From: Vesta saturnalis
Taxonomy: Eukaryota > Arthropoda > Insecta > Coleoptera > Lampyridae
Direction: 5' to 3'
Assembly (NCBI GenBank): GCA_036346205.1
Contig: JARFJB010000754.1
Span: 2,127,001 to 2,191,000, forward strand
DNA length: 64,000 nucleotides
The position numbers and the translations under genes were made by a program. Below the pieces are notes generated by a model. That model had not been told where the DNA came from and did not search any database. It saw nothing but the letters and a program-made list of their open reading frames with translations. Below, in pieces: positions 23,926-36,762 of this stretch; within the stretch, counting starts at the first letter, position 1, and each line of letters begins with the position of its first letter.

Positions 23926-26900
23926 TGCAAGATATAAGTTGAGAGAACTGTTAAAATTTTTAATTTTACAAATGCATCTTTGCAAATTTCTCTGTATTTT
24001 AATTTGACTATCACTCTAATTGCATTTGTTTGCAAACTAAATACTCTTATCACTCCCTCTCGCATGACTCCATACTGGAATACCATACGAACTAATTGAA
24101 TGAGCAATAGCGTGATAAGCACATAAGTGTTGCTAAGGAAAAATTATTTACCAAATTTCTCAATAAGTATAGACTCTTTGAGCAAAATTATCTTGCGTCT
24201 GAGAGAAAACAGTGAATATGAGAAATAGAATGGGACCTAATACCAATCACTGTGGTACCCCTAAACTAACCGTAGCTTTTTTAGAAATGCAATGTTGATA
24301 AAAAACAAATTGAGAACGATTGTGCAGGTATTAGGGTACTGCTACCATAAAATTTTAGTTTTTCGGTCACTATGTCATGACAAACGCAATCAAATGCCTT
24401 TGTGAAATCTAAGAATTGAGAGAGAGTAAATATGTATTTTTCAAAGGATTCGCAGATGTAAGATATTAAGTCATTAATAGTCAAAGTAGTCAAATATGTT
24501 TGTCGATATCCATACTGATGTTGAGTAGGGAGAACAAGTTGAGTTTTTAGAACGACCTCAAATATTTTTCCAAATAGAGGGATAATGGATATCGGTCTAT
24601 AATTTAAAATATCGTCTATACAACCTTTTTGTGGATAGGTACTACTCGTGATATTTTTAAAACAATAGGAAACGTATTACCAACTTTACACTGATTAATT
24701 AGTTTACAAGGACATACCATGGCATACATGATCGTGTGGAGAATTTTTGTGTTTAAGGTATATGTATCACTATTTCGTTTAATATTTACTATTGATTAAT
24801 TAGCCTGAAAATTAAATATATAACAAGAAACAGACAGTCTTAGATGTTTGTATTAGAAAGTTAAAATATTTGTTAGAAATAATTTGTTAAAGAGGTGTAA
24901 ATCCAATCATACAGTTTTTAGATTTCGTAAAAATTGACACATTCACTTTCATCAAGCTTAAACTTTTCACTACGTATTAATCTCGTCTTTAGTTGTATGG
25001 GACAATACAGCTTATTTTAAAAAAAACTACTACTAAAACAAAATGTTGCTAACGAATTTAGTGTAGTTTATTTAATTCATTAGGATTATATAAATATTTG
25101 AACTTTATTTCCTTGAGGTTACTGATGGCAGGGAATGCCGACTAACCAATTACTTTAAAGTTTTTTTTACTTTCTTAAACGAAGCACAATAAGTATTGTT
25201 TTCGTAAAAAAAAAACGATTTCATGTTTTCACCCAATTTACAGCGTTTTGGTATTTTTAAAACTATCTAGACCATCTTCCACGATTGTGTGCGTGCGCAC
25301 GCGTGTGTGTATGTGTGTGTGAGTGGCGGCTTGGGCCCTTGACACATAAATATCAATTATTGACCTATAATAACACAATTACCTATTCTTTTTCTTACTA
25401 AAGGCAGCTGCAGTTGCTATTGAAACGTTTAAAATTTGTAAATGTATATAAATACAGAGTGATTCATTGTAAGGAGGTAGCCTGGTATCTCTTTCATGGT
25501 TTGAAAAAAATGGACGTATGGCTTCCCGTTTAAAACATATTTTAAATTCTACAGGGTGTATTATTACGATAGGAGCTTTGTTTTAAATAAAATTTTCTGT
25601 ATATTGCTACGGGCATGACACTCACTAAAACATCAGCCCGTAAAGTTAAAGTGAATGCTACCGACATAGCTCAGAAAAGTCAAAATCAATAAAAAAATGT
25701 CACTAAGGCTTCACTTTACCTTACCAAATAGATTTATAGCGAGAAACGTCATGAACTAGATTTTAAAATAATGGCCTCGAAGAGAAAAACACTCACCTTT
25801 ACCTGAAATTATAGATCAAAAATACAGCTCAGTTACACTTAAGTAAAATTTTAAGCTTCTTTTAAAATCCGCAAACATTGTGAAAACTAATACTCAAAAT
25901 TCATTATAAATCTTCGGTATAAACTTCCACCTAAAATTATTTACTCAATTAACAAAAAAAAATAGTAGTAAGTAACTGGTCAACACGGTAATCAATTGTT
26001 GACTTTAAAGTTAATATTCGTCGTCACAACAAGAATCAACAAAACGCGATCGAATATTTCGAAGTTCCAAGAATTTAATTAAACGTTGCATGATATTCAT
26101 TAAACATACCAACAAAGCTTACTTTACATTTCTGAGCGATAATGCCTTTAATTTCGGTAACTTTAAAATTTGTCGAAATAAATTCAACGTGCTTCAATGT
26201 TGTGAAGGTAAATAAATGCCCAAAAACTACACTACAAATAACTATATTATGATTAAAAGAACAGCATAAAAATGTATATAAGAGGCAAGTATAATTAATT
26301 AACTATTCCCCAGACAGCGGAACGTAAACAAAAGTTATTCGTCAAAAACAAAATCTAACAACTAAAAAAATAATGCTACGTCACATATTCAACAGCAGTC
26401 ACGAATGTCAAGGAGAAGTAATATCGATTACTCCTGTTTGCATATAAGCAACACCAATACATATGTCCAAATAACAATAATAATATTAAAAACTATATTA
26501 TCTACTGCATGTGCAAATTTCTAATTTATCAAAATTCAGTCAAATTCAACAACTGTGAATTTCTACTGCAACATTGATTAAAATTTTAAATTACAACAAA
26601 CATTATCGTGAACAAGTACATTACTATACAAAGAAAATAACGTTAGCCAACGTTCTTTCGCCACTTCTGCAATTTCCATTGTTCTGGCACATTTTTATTG
26701 TAGTCACTAATGATAATACTGTTAGAGAACGCCGATGTTGTCAGACTGTGAAAAATAACAGTTTGACAACTGTCAAATCTCAGCTTCAGGGGTTATGTTT
26801 ATTTTATCACAATAATAAAATTTAAGTAAACAAAATATCAGAAAATATGCGTTATGTCAAATGTTTAATGTCAGAAAAACACCGGACAGAATTACCAACC

Positions 26901-29900
26901 TAAATCAGTTCCTTCTGCATCCTCTCGTGCACAATAGGCGGGTTCAAAGTTAGTGAAAATTGGTATACAACATAAATTTTACAAAATCCTGAGTGGGCAC
27001 ATTCTTTTAAATAACTCTATATATGAATACCCAAACACATAATAATCTGGAACTTTAACTTCTGCCAAATATTGGCACGTGATACTTTTCTATTACTCTT
27101 AAAAATCACGATAATAATGTCTATAATCTCGGTAAATCACATACGTGACAACAATATAGATCATACAAATCTGTAAAGTTATATAAATACGATAATAGTT
27201 GCTAACAATTCTTAAAACACGGGGCACAACGACGCCGGTGGAATATAGATTAAAAAGACGCTTTTTCATTGTGCAAAGTAAGGCTAAATTGGAAATCTCC
27301 GACTTCACTTATTGAAGTTGGGGTTCCTAACAAAATTGACGTCACACGCCTTCAGAATTGAACCATCAACGCAACGGACGCCGAAGGCCCGATAACACAA
27401 TAATTCGTAAACTACATCTTAATTGTTTTAAACTTCAAGATCTATACTTCAACTTTCAAAATATCATTTTTGACTGAACTAAAAGGAAACAATGATCTGC
27501 CCCCTCTTCTAAAACTATTTAGATTAGGTAAATGACAACTCATCATTTCATATGAAAACTCAACGATAAACACTATCAACTACTGTACACTGAGTCAAAT
27601 AAGTTCTCAACTATAGTTAAAAAAGCTACACAGGTAGGCTAAGTCACTATTCTACATGATCGACTTTATGCAAACAACAATTGACATAAACTAAGAAGGT
27701 CAGAGGATGTGTAATGGTTGTGATTAAATTTAGCAACCTAGACGGTCTACATATTTATACATTCGTACTAAACGATTTAAATCTCTCTATACTCTCATTA
27801 AAAAATTTTTTTCCACTAACAATCTTAAAATAATAAAATTCATCAATGTACTGAGTTAATTCCTATATTAAAAACAAGAAAAAGTATATTACTCAATTTT
27901 TTTCACGATTTTCACACAATGTGACAGTATTTTAATAAAATTTTACATATCCAGATTTTTTTTTATTTTACCAGTTATTAATTGTAAATAAACACTAAAA
28001 TGGTTCAATATCCTTTTAAAAATGGAATTGAATGCATAACGCATTGCCTTATTTCGATTACTACTGACAACTCAAAATTGACATTTCAGTAAATAAAATA
28101 GTGCTATAATGTCGCAAATGTTCATATAAAGATTGTACTTGAAGTAATGGTGATCCACATCGTAAACTCAAAATTGGGCATGTACATTTCTTTCCTCTCT
28201 AAACACTTATTGTATTGGAAACTAAAATGCTACATGTTTTGTTAATAATGTCATGTTTAAACAGCTATAAGGTTTTATGTTTTACTCCCAATTGAATTTT
28301 AAACTGAATTGAAAATGTAGGTATGTTTTAGGGGTTATATTACAAGATAGTCATTTGGGGCAAATAACTTTTGTTAAATTGTGTAATTATATACTAGACT
28401 AGGTGTCCCATTAAAAAAAATGTATTTTAAGGGGTCGAAAATGGGCAAGTTAATAGTATTGTAAGATATACCCTGTACATGAAGGTAGTTATTTGCCAGA
28501 CTCTTTAAGCATTCCTGCGCAGCTCAATAATCGAATACCTTTCCTTAAATACCAAGAACATTATTGTGTAGAAAGTTATAAACTACTTACGCACTAATCC
28601 TTATACGGTGCACTTTCTTGGTTTATCTAATATCTTTGCAGCTGCAGAGCATTTTGGGAAAAGTTCTGTTTTACTATGTAAAAATTTATACTGAATACGA
28701 TTATATAAAAATATTCAAGGGGTGCTATTAAAAAAAGAAATATCGCCCTGACGTAATGATACACCCTATAGACTTGAAAATATTTTTTAAGTACGTCTGT
28801 TATAAATGCTTTGTGAAATTTTGAGCCGTGATGGAGATTATACTTTCTTAAAAAAATGGGCCAATCTGTATAATCACGATTAAACTTAAAGCATATATTT
28901 GACTTTCAACGCTGCGCGTAAAGGAATGTTGGTAATCGTGAAAATGTCGGAAATTGAGATAATATGAAATGACAAGGTCACGAAATGGTAGATCATTATA
29001 TTCCATCGGTTCATTGGTTTGAGTCTATAATATGTTTTTCCACGTTTAATCTTAGAAACTACTGAACCGATTAAAACTAAATGTTCGAGATATTCCTGTT
29101 GTATCAAAGACGAAAGAAAAAAATGTTAGTAGAATTAGCCCATCCTGGGACACTGACGTCATAATTAATTAAAAGTGGTGGGGGAAGAGTGGGGGTAGTG
29201 AGGTAACCGCCCCGCTTCCACCTGGACACCCCCGCTTCCAGCGGATTGGTCGTTCGCGCGCATACAGCCTCAGGCCGAGCGTTCTGATTGGAGGACTTAA
29301 GAGCAGGCCACACCCCCTGGGCATGGCTTGTCGGCCATTTTTGTTTTGCTCTGGGGATAAACCAAGCCCACTGGTTTCTGATTGGTCCTTAGAGTCCGCC
29401 CAGTCTATATTCTGATTGGAGCCCTAAGGCTCAAATCAATTAATCAGATCAATTAATCAATTCAATTGATCCGATCAATTAATCAAATCAAATAAGCAGA
29501 TCAATCTCAATACAATCAATTAATCAATCAGATCAATCTCAATCAAATCAATCTCGATCAAAAGGGCTTAAGTATAGGCCGCATCCTTCCAGATGACCAT
29601 ATCAAACTCAATCAGATTAATCTCAATCAATCTTGATTTGTAATTAGCAGGAGATTTGAAATTGTATTCTAATAAGGGGAGCCCTCATACTACCTCATAA
29701 GACAGTTATAGGCCCCCTGAACTTGTTCTTGGGTCTTCACCACTTGCCAGGACCCCCGATTGTTTGTGATGCCATCTACGAGTGTATTTTTAAAACTAAT
29801 AAATTTTTTCTGTAATAGAGATTGATTATCGATAATGAAAAGGTTTTCTTATGCTTTAATTATGAGTCAATTAAAAGTTGTAATCCAAATCGATTAATAA

Positions 29901-32900
29901 AACAATCAAATCAATCGAAATCAAATACATAAACAGGTTTTTAATTTCATGGCAGTTTTCACACCGCCAAGTAATATAGAAATAATATACCGGTGATCAC
30001 AGATTTTTCATTTGGTATTTAAGCGAATATAGTAACAGAGGGGACTTTAGTATCGTTTTGTGATTCAAGATGGAGAGTCAGTTTAAGTATCCCTTTTCAG
30101 CAATAGTTTCGGGGCCGTCAGGTTGTGGGAAATCGTAGTTTATCGTGGATTTTCTAAAAAATATCGAAACTGTGATACAGCTTCTGAAAAAATATTTGGT
30201 TCTACAGTGAGTAGCAACCATTATTCAAAGACCTCTCGGTGGAATTTCAGAAGGGTTTACCTGATATGGAGCAGTTTGACGGTGAAAAACCGGTCTTAAT
30301 AATAATTGATGATCTAATGCGCGAAACTAAAGGTTTAAGGGTGGATATTTTTACAAAGGGCCGCCATCATAGAAACCTAAGTGTGTTTTTCTTAACGCAA
30401 AACATATTTCACCAAGAGCGTGGACAGTGAGATATTTCGCCCAACGCTCATTACACAATTTTGTTTAAGAATCCGCGTGACAGAGTTCAGATACAACATT
30501 ATCAAGACAGATTACACCTGACAACCCGAAATTTTTAGAGGGTGCGAACCAGGACGCCACTTCTAACCCACACGGGTATTTATCGTTCGATTTAAAACAA
30601 AATACGCCGGACGTGCTACGCTATAGATCAAATATATTCTGTCTAAGGCATTTGCCAGGTATATATAGCGAAAAAGGATTTTAGCTTCAGTCATAAAGAT
30701 TACATCATATAGGATGGCTGGCGTTTTAATCAAAAACACTGATATCCTTCGCGCGTTAGCCAGGTTAAGTAAAAGTCAACGTGACGCTTTATTGAAATGT
30801 TAGTACGCAAGTGGAATTAACAAATATAACCGAGCTTGAAACCCGATTTCTATATTATTTCACATACAAGGTCTGCTTTATTAGAAATATTTCCGTCAAA
30901 AAAGGCCCTAGATTTATAAACAAGTTAAGTATGCAGGCCACTTATTAGAATACTATTTCAAATTTCGAGTTTTTACCGATAAGAGGCCCTCACACACTAT
31001 CTCATAAGACAATGTTACATACAAAGTCTCTCGTCTCTCTTATCATAAATATCACTGACAAAAAAGGTCTTAGATTTATAAACAACTTAAGGGATAAAAA
31101 AAACGATCATTTACATCGTATTGAAAGAGCTTCTTGATAGGAGAAGCATATGGTTTTTGCTGCTTACACTCACACCACCTCTAATTTCTGCGTTTTGTTT
31201 ATAAATGGACAACATACAGTACTTAACGATTTCCAATATTAATATTTACAAACATTCAAGTACAGGTATTTGAATAGTAAAATGTTACATAACTGAGAAA
31301 ACCAGAAAGTAATTACTTTAATGATCGTTGGAAATCGGTAAGTACTTTATATTGTCCATTTATAAACAAAACGCAGAAAGTTCAAATGAAAAACATGATG
31401 AATTGGTTAATTAATGAGAAGGTAAACAAGTAAGAAAAATTGGAAATAGAGTAGAAATAGATAGAATACTTATGTAGTGTTTTAATAGTTCTGTATAGTA
31501 GCGTACAGAAACATTTTTCCATGGTTTCTGAAACTTTGTTTTATGTTCCTTCTAAATCGTATTTAAACACATGCTTGCACGGTTCAATATATAGTTTTTA
31601 CCTTATTATTTAAGTAAATAGCTACAATAATACAACTTGCTCTGTATACTAGTTACGAATATGTTCTTATCTTAATTCTTCTATGGACTGGAACGATTCA
31701 AACCACCTATTAACAAAGGTTCGTCACTTTTCCATTAAATTGTATTCAAACTTGTAATGCATGGAGGAATTGAAATTATCAATTTCAAAATATTATATAG
31801 ATACTAAAAGTGTACTTTTTTTTTATAAATTTTTAAAACCTATATTTTCGTTAGTTTTAATGTTAATAAAAGTATTTCATAATGGTTTTAAATCTAAAAC
31901 AATCGTTTTAATCGGTCTACTGACTGCTCATGGTGTAACGTTACATACACTATAATGGCGCACTACGTATTATAATACCATTCCAAGCGGATCTAACTTT
32001 TTAGAAAAATAAATATTACGCAGCGAAGCAAAATGTATAATATATATCATTTTATTACATGTTTAACGACTTTCGATTTTATTTAATTTTATCAGAGCTT
32101 CATTATTCGTACAAAAGTTTGCAACTACAGTTCTTACATACAAATATAAATGCAACCTACCTTGAATACAATTTTTATACATGTAAATTACAATACTAAA
32201 TCAATTTTAAATGATCTATCTAGTAAATAACACTAACGCTAAGTCGACTTATTAGCTCATTTTACAGCACTTGGCAAAGTGTGTTGTGTGTGTGCATGCG
32301 TGCGTGCGTGTGCGAGTGTGCAGGTATGTGCGTGTGTGCGCGTGTGCGTGTACATTTACACACTAATTTTATCAAGTTCTGTGGCTTAATGAGTGTATGT
32401 TAGCATTTGAGCCGAGTTTCTGTCAAAATCTATGTTGCTACACCAATTTCGTCGTGGTCGCGCCAAAATGGATTGCCGCGATGGTCAAGGGCCAAATTTT
32501 GCTTTATATACATACAACGTGTCCCAGATAACATTTCCAGCATGGGGATCTCGCTTATTATAAAAGATACAGATTTGGTTAAATTAGATGAATTACTCCT
32601 AAGGATTAGTGAATTTATAGGACACTCTCCAATTTCCATGTATTTTAAGACTTATGGCAAGAAAAAGAAAATGTCAAATTTCTTTTTCTTGTAATATTTT
32701 TTGTTATATTAGACATATAAATTTTATTTGCACTTTCTTAAGACATTTTTATGCAGAATTTAAATATCAATTTGGATTTTTTTTGCACTTTCTATTTTTA
32801 GTTTCAACCCTAAATTAAATTTTTCTTATGGAACGACAAGTCGGCTTTGAAATAATTGATCGTGTTTTTATCCTCTTTACAATGATATAGCACATGTACT

Positions 32901-34930
32901 ATCTGTTTTAAAAACAACACAGAAAATTTAAAACATGTATTTTACTAAAGACTCTAACAATAAGTAGGCCGTGAAACATGAGAAAACAACAAATAATAGA
33001 TAACAACAAGCGTTAAGCAGGTAATAGTATTGGAGATAATTATCCAATTATAAAAGATGTTCAAACAATTGACCATTCCGTTCTAAACATAATTTTGCCC
33101 TGCGTAGTGTCGACGTAAATGCTCTGCGTAGTTTTTGGCGTTTAATGCTACCAAATGCTGCAAGAACAGCTTCACGAAGATCTTCGGCATTCTCAAATGT
33201 TTGCACGTACACTCGATTTTTACGTAGCTCCAAAGGAAAAAGTCCAAGGGCGTTAAGTCTGGAGATCTGGGTGGCCATAAAATCGGCCCTCGATTACCAA
33301 TCCATGAATTTGGAAACCGATTATTAAGATATTCGCTGATGATGTTTAAATTGTGGGTGGGGCGCCATCTTGTTGGAAGCAGATATTAATATTCTCAATC
33401 AGTGGTAAATCATCAAATTTATTTTCTAAATCAGTTTGTAGTAAATTCAAATACCTTTCACTATTTAATGTTTCGTTAAAAATATGGGCCCAATAAGTTT
33501 AGCGCCTAAAATGCCACACCAGACGTTAAAACCAAATCTCACTTGATGCCGACTTTCCTTAACAACGTGAGCATTTTCACGGTCCCAAAAGTGAACATTG
33601 TGTCGATTGAAAAGGCCATTATTTGTAAATCTGCTTTCGTCAGACCACAAAATCGTAGCTGGACATTATCGTTATTCTCACATTGATTAACATACCATTG
33701 GCAAAATTGTAATCTTCTCCCTGATCTCCATCTCTAAGTCCCTGCAGAATGGTGTACTTATACGGATGATACCTGTGACGTTTTAAAATTCTTTGTGATG
33801 TAGTTTTCGAAATACCTGTGTTACGTTCAATTTCTCTAACAGATGTTGAAGGATGTTCAATAACTGATTGTAATACATTTAGTTCTGCATCTTCATTCCA
33901 TAATTTCGGATTTCTAGTAGGTTTTGAAAATGAACCATATTCTTTTAAATTAATTACCAAATTTCTGTACGTACGAGCACTGGGCTGCCTTCTTTCAGGA
34001 TACAGCCTCAAGTACATCCGTTCAGCTTCTATACTGTTTTTATGAGACAAGATGTAACAACTCAACATATCAAACTTTTCAGTATTAGTAAATAATGTTT
34101 GACTCAAAAATATTCTGGAACGAATAATTTTTAAGTGACATTAAATTCGATTGTGTTTTTATGTTTCACGGCCTGCTTATAAATTGGCGGCTCTTTAATG
34201 AGAGCAAGTGAGCAGCGGTCTATAACTTATTAGAATCTCACTTAAAACTACATACATGTTTATGGCGAAATTGATACATACATAATATACAGAAAGTATT
34301 GATCGCATAACAATAATAATTATGCATTTCTTTTATACGAGGATAATAACAATGGATACTAAAAAAACCGATAACCTACCTATTTATAAATGAAAATGTA
34401 TTTGAAACTTTAAAGAAACGATCGTTAGGTACTAAAATGGCTCTAAATGTTTTATTATATCTTTTTATTAAAACCTCATATTCAATTATTCACATAAAGC
34501 ACATTACTTAACTTAGTACCACATCAAACACTAAAATCAAAATAACTCGGAAACGCACAGGAATTTCGAAACAGAAGAAGGTACATTATTTTTGTTAAAC
34601 TGTATGTAGATAATAAAATAACAGTTTTTTAAAATAGTCATTGGCGTAGAAGTTCTGTTTATGAAAGGGTTGAGCACCCTCCACTCCACCACTGTGCAAG
34701 TTTGTGAACATTCTTATCGCTTGTTTTATGCCCCTTAATTAATAGACATTATCCCCCAACATGAAAAAATCTAAGCATTCGTTTATGAGTTATAATGAAA
34801 ATTTGAGAAAAAAATTATATTCAACACCCTGTATCTCGAAACGAAGCCTTCTACGACATATGTTTATAGGAACTTTTCTTTTAGAAACATGTGTCTCCTG
34901 TTAAAGTTTGTCTACAAAAACTGACTCACC

Positions 34931-34974
<44 letters not shown>

Positions 34975-36695
34975 CATGTTATATCCTTATTGACCTGTAT
35001 TACATAAAAAATATATATATATATAAACAAATTATTACATAAATAAGCACATTAAAACATCAATAACAACAAATCTGAATTTTATGACTTTATTTAAAAA
35101 AAAAAAAAAAAATTTCATGCTATCAATATTGACAAAGCCACATATAAGTTACAGGTAAAATAATTGAGTTTTTTTTTGTTTTACATTTTTTTTATATAGA
35201 TGTCAAATATTTTAAACATAAAAAAAGGGAATATATTTTTTGTTCCATATAAAAAAAAAAGAAAGAATTTTTTTTATCCAATTTTTTTTGTACGTGGGCT
35301 TTTACTTTTTAGAAGTTTTCATAAACGTTTATTTTTACTCTTGTTACCTAAAACAGGCTTTGTTAATTATTTCTATGAAATAAGAATAAATTTTGGTGGT
35401 TAAATTATATTGTAAAGTTAATTAATTTTGTTATCTAAATGGTTAAATGTTTTAATTTAGTTTAAATCACATCAGATTTAAAATGTATTTTTCAAAAAGA
35501 GAAATGTGACAGATTAAGTTAAATAGTTGTATTTGTAAATATTATGCATGTTTGGTATCACTTAGAGTTTTTCTTTACTTTTTGATAAAATTTTATATGA
35601 ACATTCACATTATTAGAAATTGCAATAAGATGCGTTATGCTTTGGTTTTCTGGTTTCATCTACAATAAATGTATTATATTTAATAATAAGAAATAAATTC
35701 ATATTTTAATTGCACTTACCATCATAATTATTGTGTATGAAAAACAAGTTAATGTGTAGTAGCGGTGATTGTGGAATAAAGGTTGGAATGGTGTTCATTC
35801 AACTTGTCACAAGAAGAAAAGGACTAAATTAAAAAAAAAAACTTTAATAAATAATATAGTGTTGTTGCTACTAAGTGATAGATAAAAGTAGAATTTTAAA
35901 CCACTGTCACATTTTCATAATGTGTATGTTGATTTACTCGAATATACGATTACAATCACTGCAGTAAGATTTGTGAAGGTACCATAATTCTCACAATCCT
36001 ACCTCAAGACGTTCCTGGTCATCTACGATTTGTATAAAACAAAAGAAAAGGCATTATTAACAATATCATACCCAACACGTGGTGGAGGACAGCACAAAAG
36101 AATTTGTTTGGCCAATCAAGGAGTAAGGAAGATTTAATAAGTATCACTTACCTGAAGAAAAGAAAAAAGAAAATTTCCACTTGCTGCATTCGACACCTGC
36201 TAGCGGGCAGAACTATATGACTACCGTATCAGTCCAGTGATTTTTCTTAGTTAGGTTTAGTATTAATTTAATTAGGAATAAGTTTTTGATTTTATTGTTT
36301 TCCTGTGAAATCGTCCACGTCAAAGAATTAATTTTTATGTCGATTAATTCACTCGCATTATTAAAACTTGCGTATTCCCCGATATTACTGTTTGAAATTC
36401 ATTTGATCCTTATTTAATTTTAACAATTTAAATTTTTCATTTATGTTACGTAATTTTGTATGTGTCAATAGTTTATTGGATTAACTTACTTAGTCAAATC
36501 AGATTTGTTGGAATCGAAATACTAAGCTTAGAAAAAGAAAATTCTAAAACAATTACCTGAGATTTATACAGGTTGGCGCTCAACATATTAACTGTTATTA
36601 CAACAAATTTTGAAAGTTGTGTAGTTTTAAAATTTAAAACCAATTAACAAACAAAAAAAATATTTTTTTGTAAATAATATTGGGGAAGGCAATTA

Positions 36696-36762
<67 letters not shown>

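Larger units (their letters stand above)
29120..31100 (+). mobile_element. Polinton/Maverick (adintovirus-like) remnant
   Basis: A relic defined by a packaging-ATPase pseudogene (30070-30684) followed closely by a short small-protein-like start (30714-30803), an order known in Polinton/adintovirus elements. Upstream lies a GC-rich block with repeated ATTGG boxes and an ATCAAT-rich patch. Two related GCCCTCA...CTCATAAGACA segments (about 29680 and 30983) flank the coding part. No integrase, polymerase B, protease or capsid gene was recognised, so most of the 15-20 kb element is missing. The outer limits are guesses. Confidence 0.6.

Noticed and set aside
23743..24122. Open frames with long Tyr-Ile runs
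   Set aside because: Both strands of a (TA)n tract read as YIYI; no flanking domain.
30239..30430. Small independent gene of 63 codons
   Set aside because: It is the Walker B part of the broken Polinton ATPase, not a separate gene.
35200..35403. 67-codon frame rich in Phe, Lys and Leu
   Set aside because: Lies in a T/A homopolymer-rich patch; composition alone explains it.
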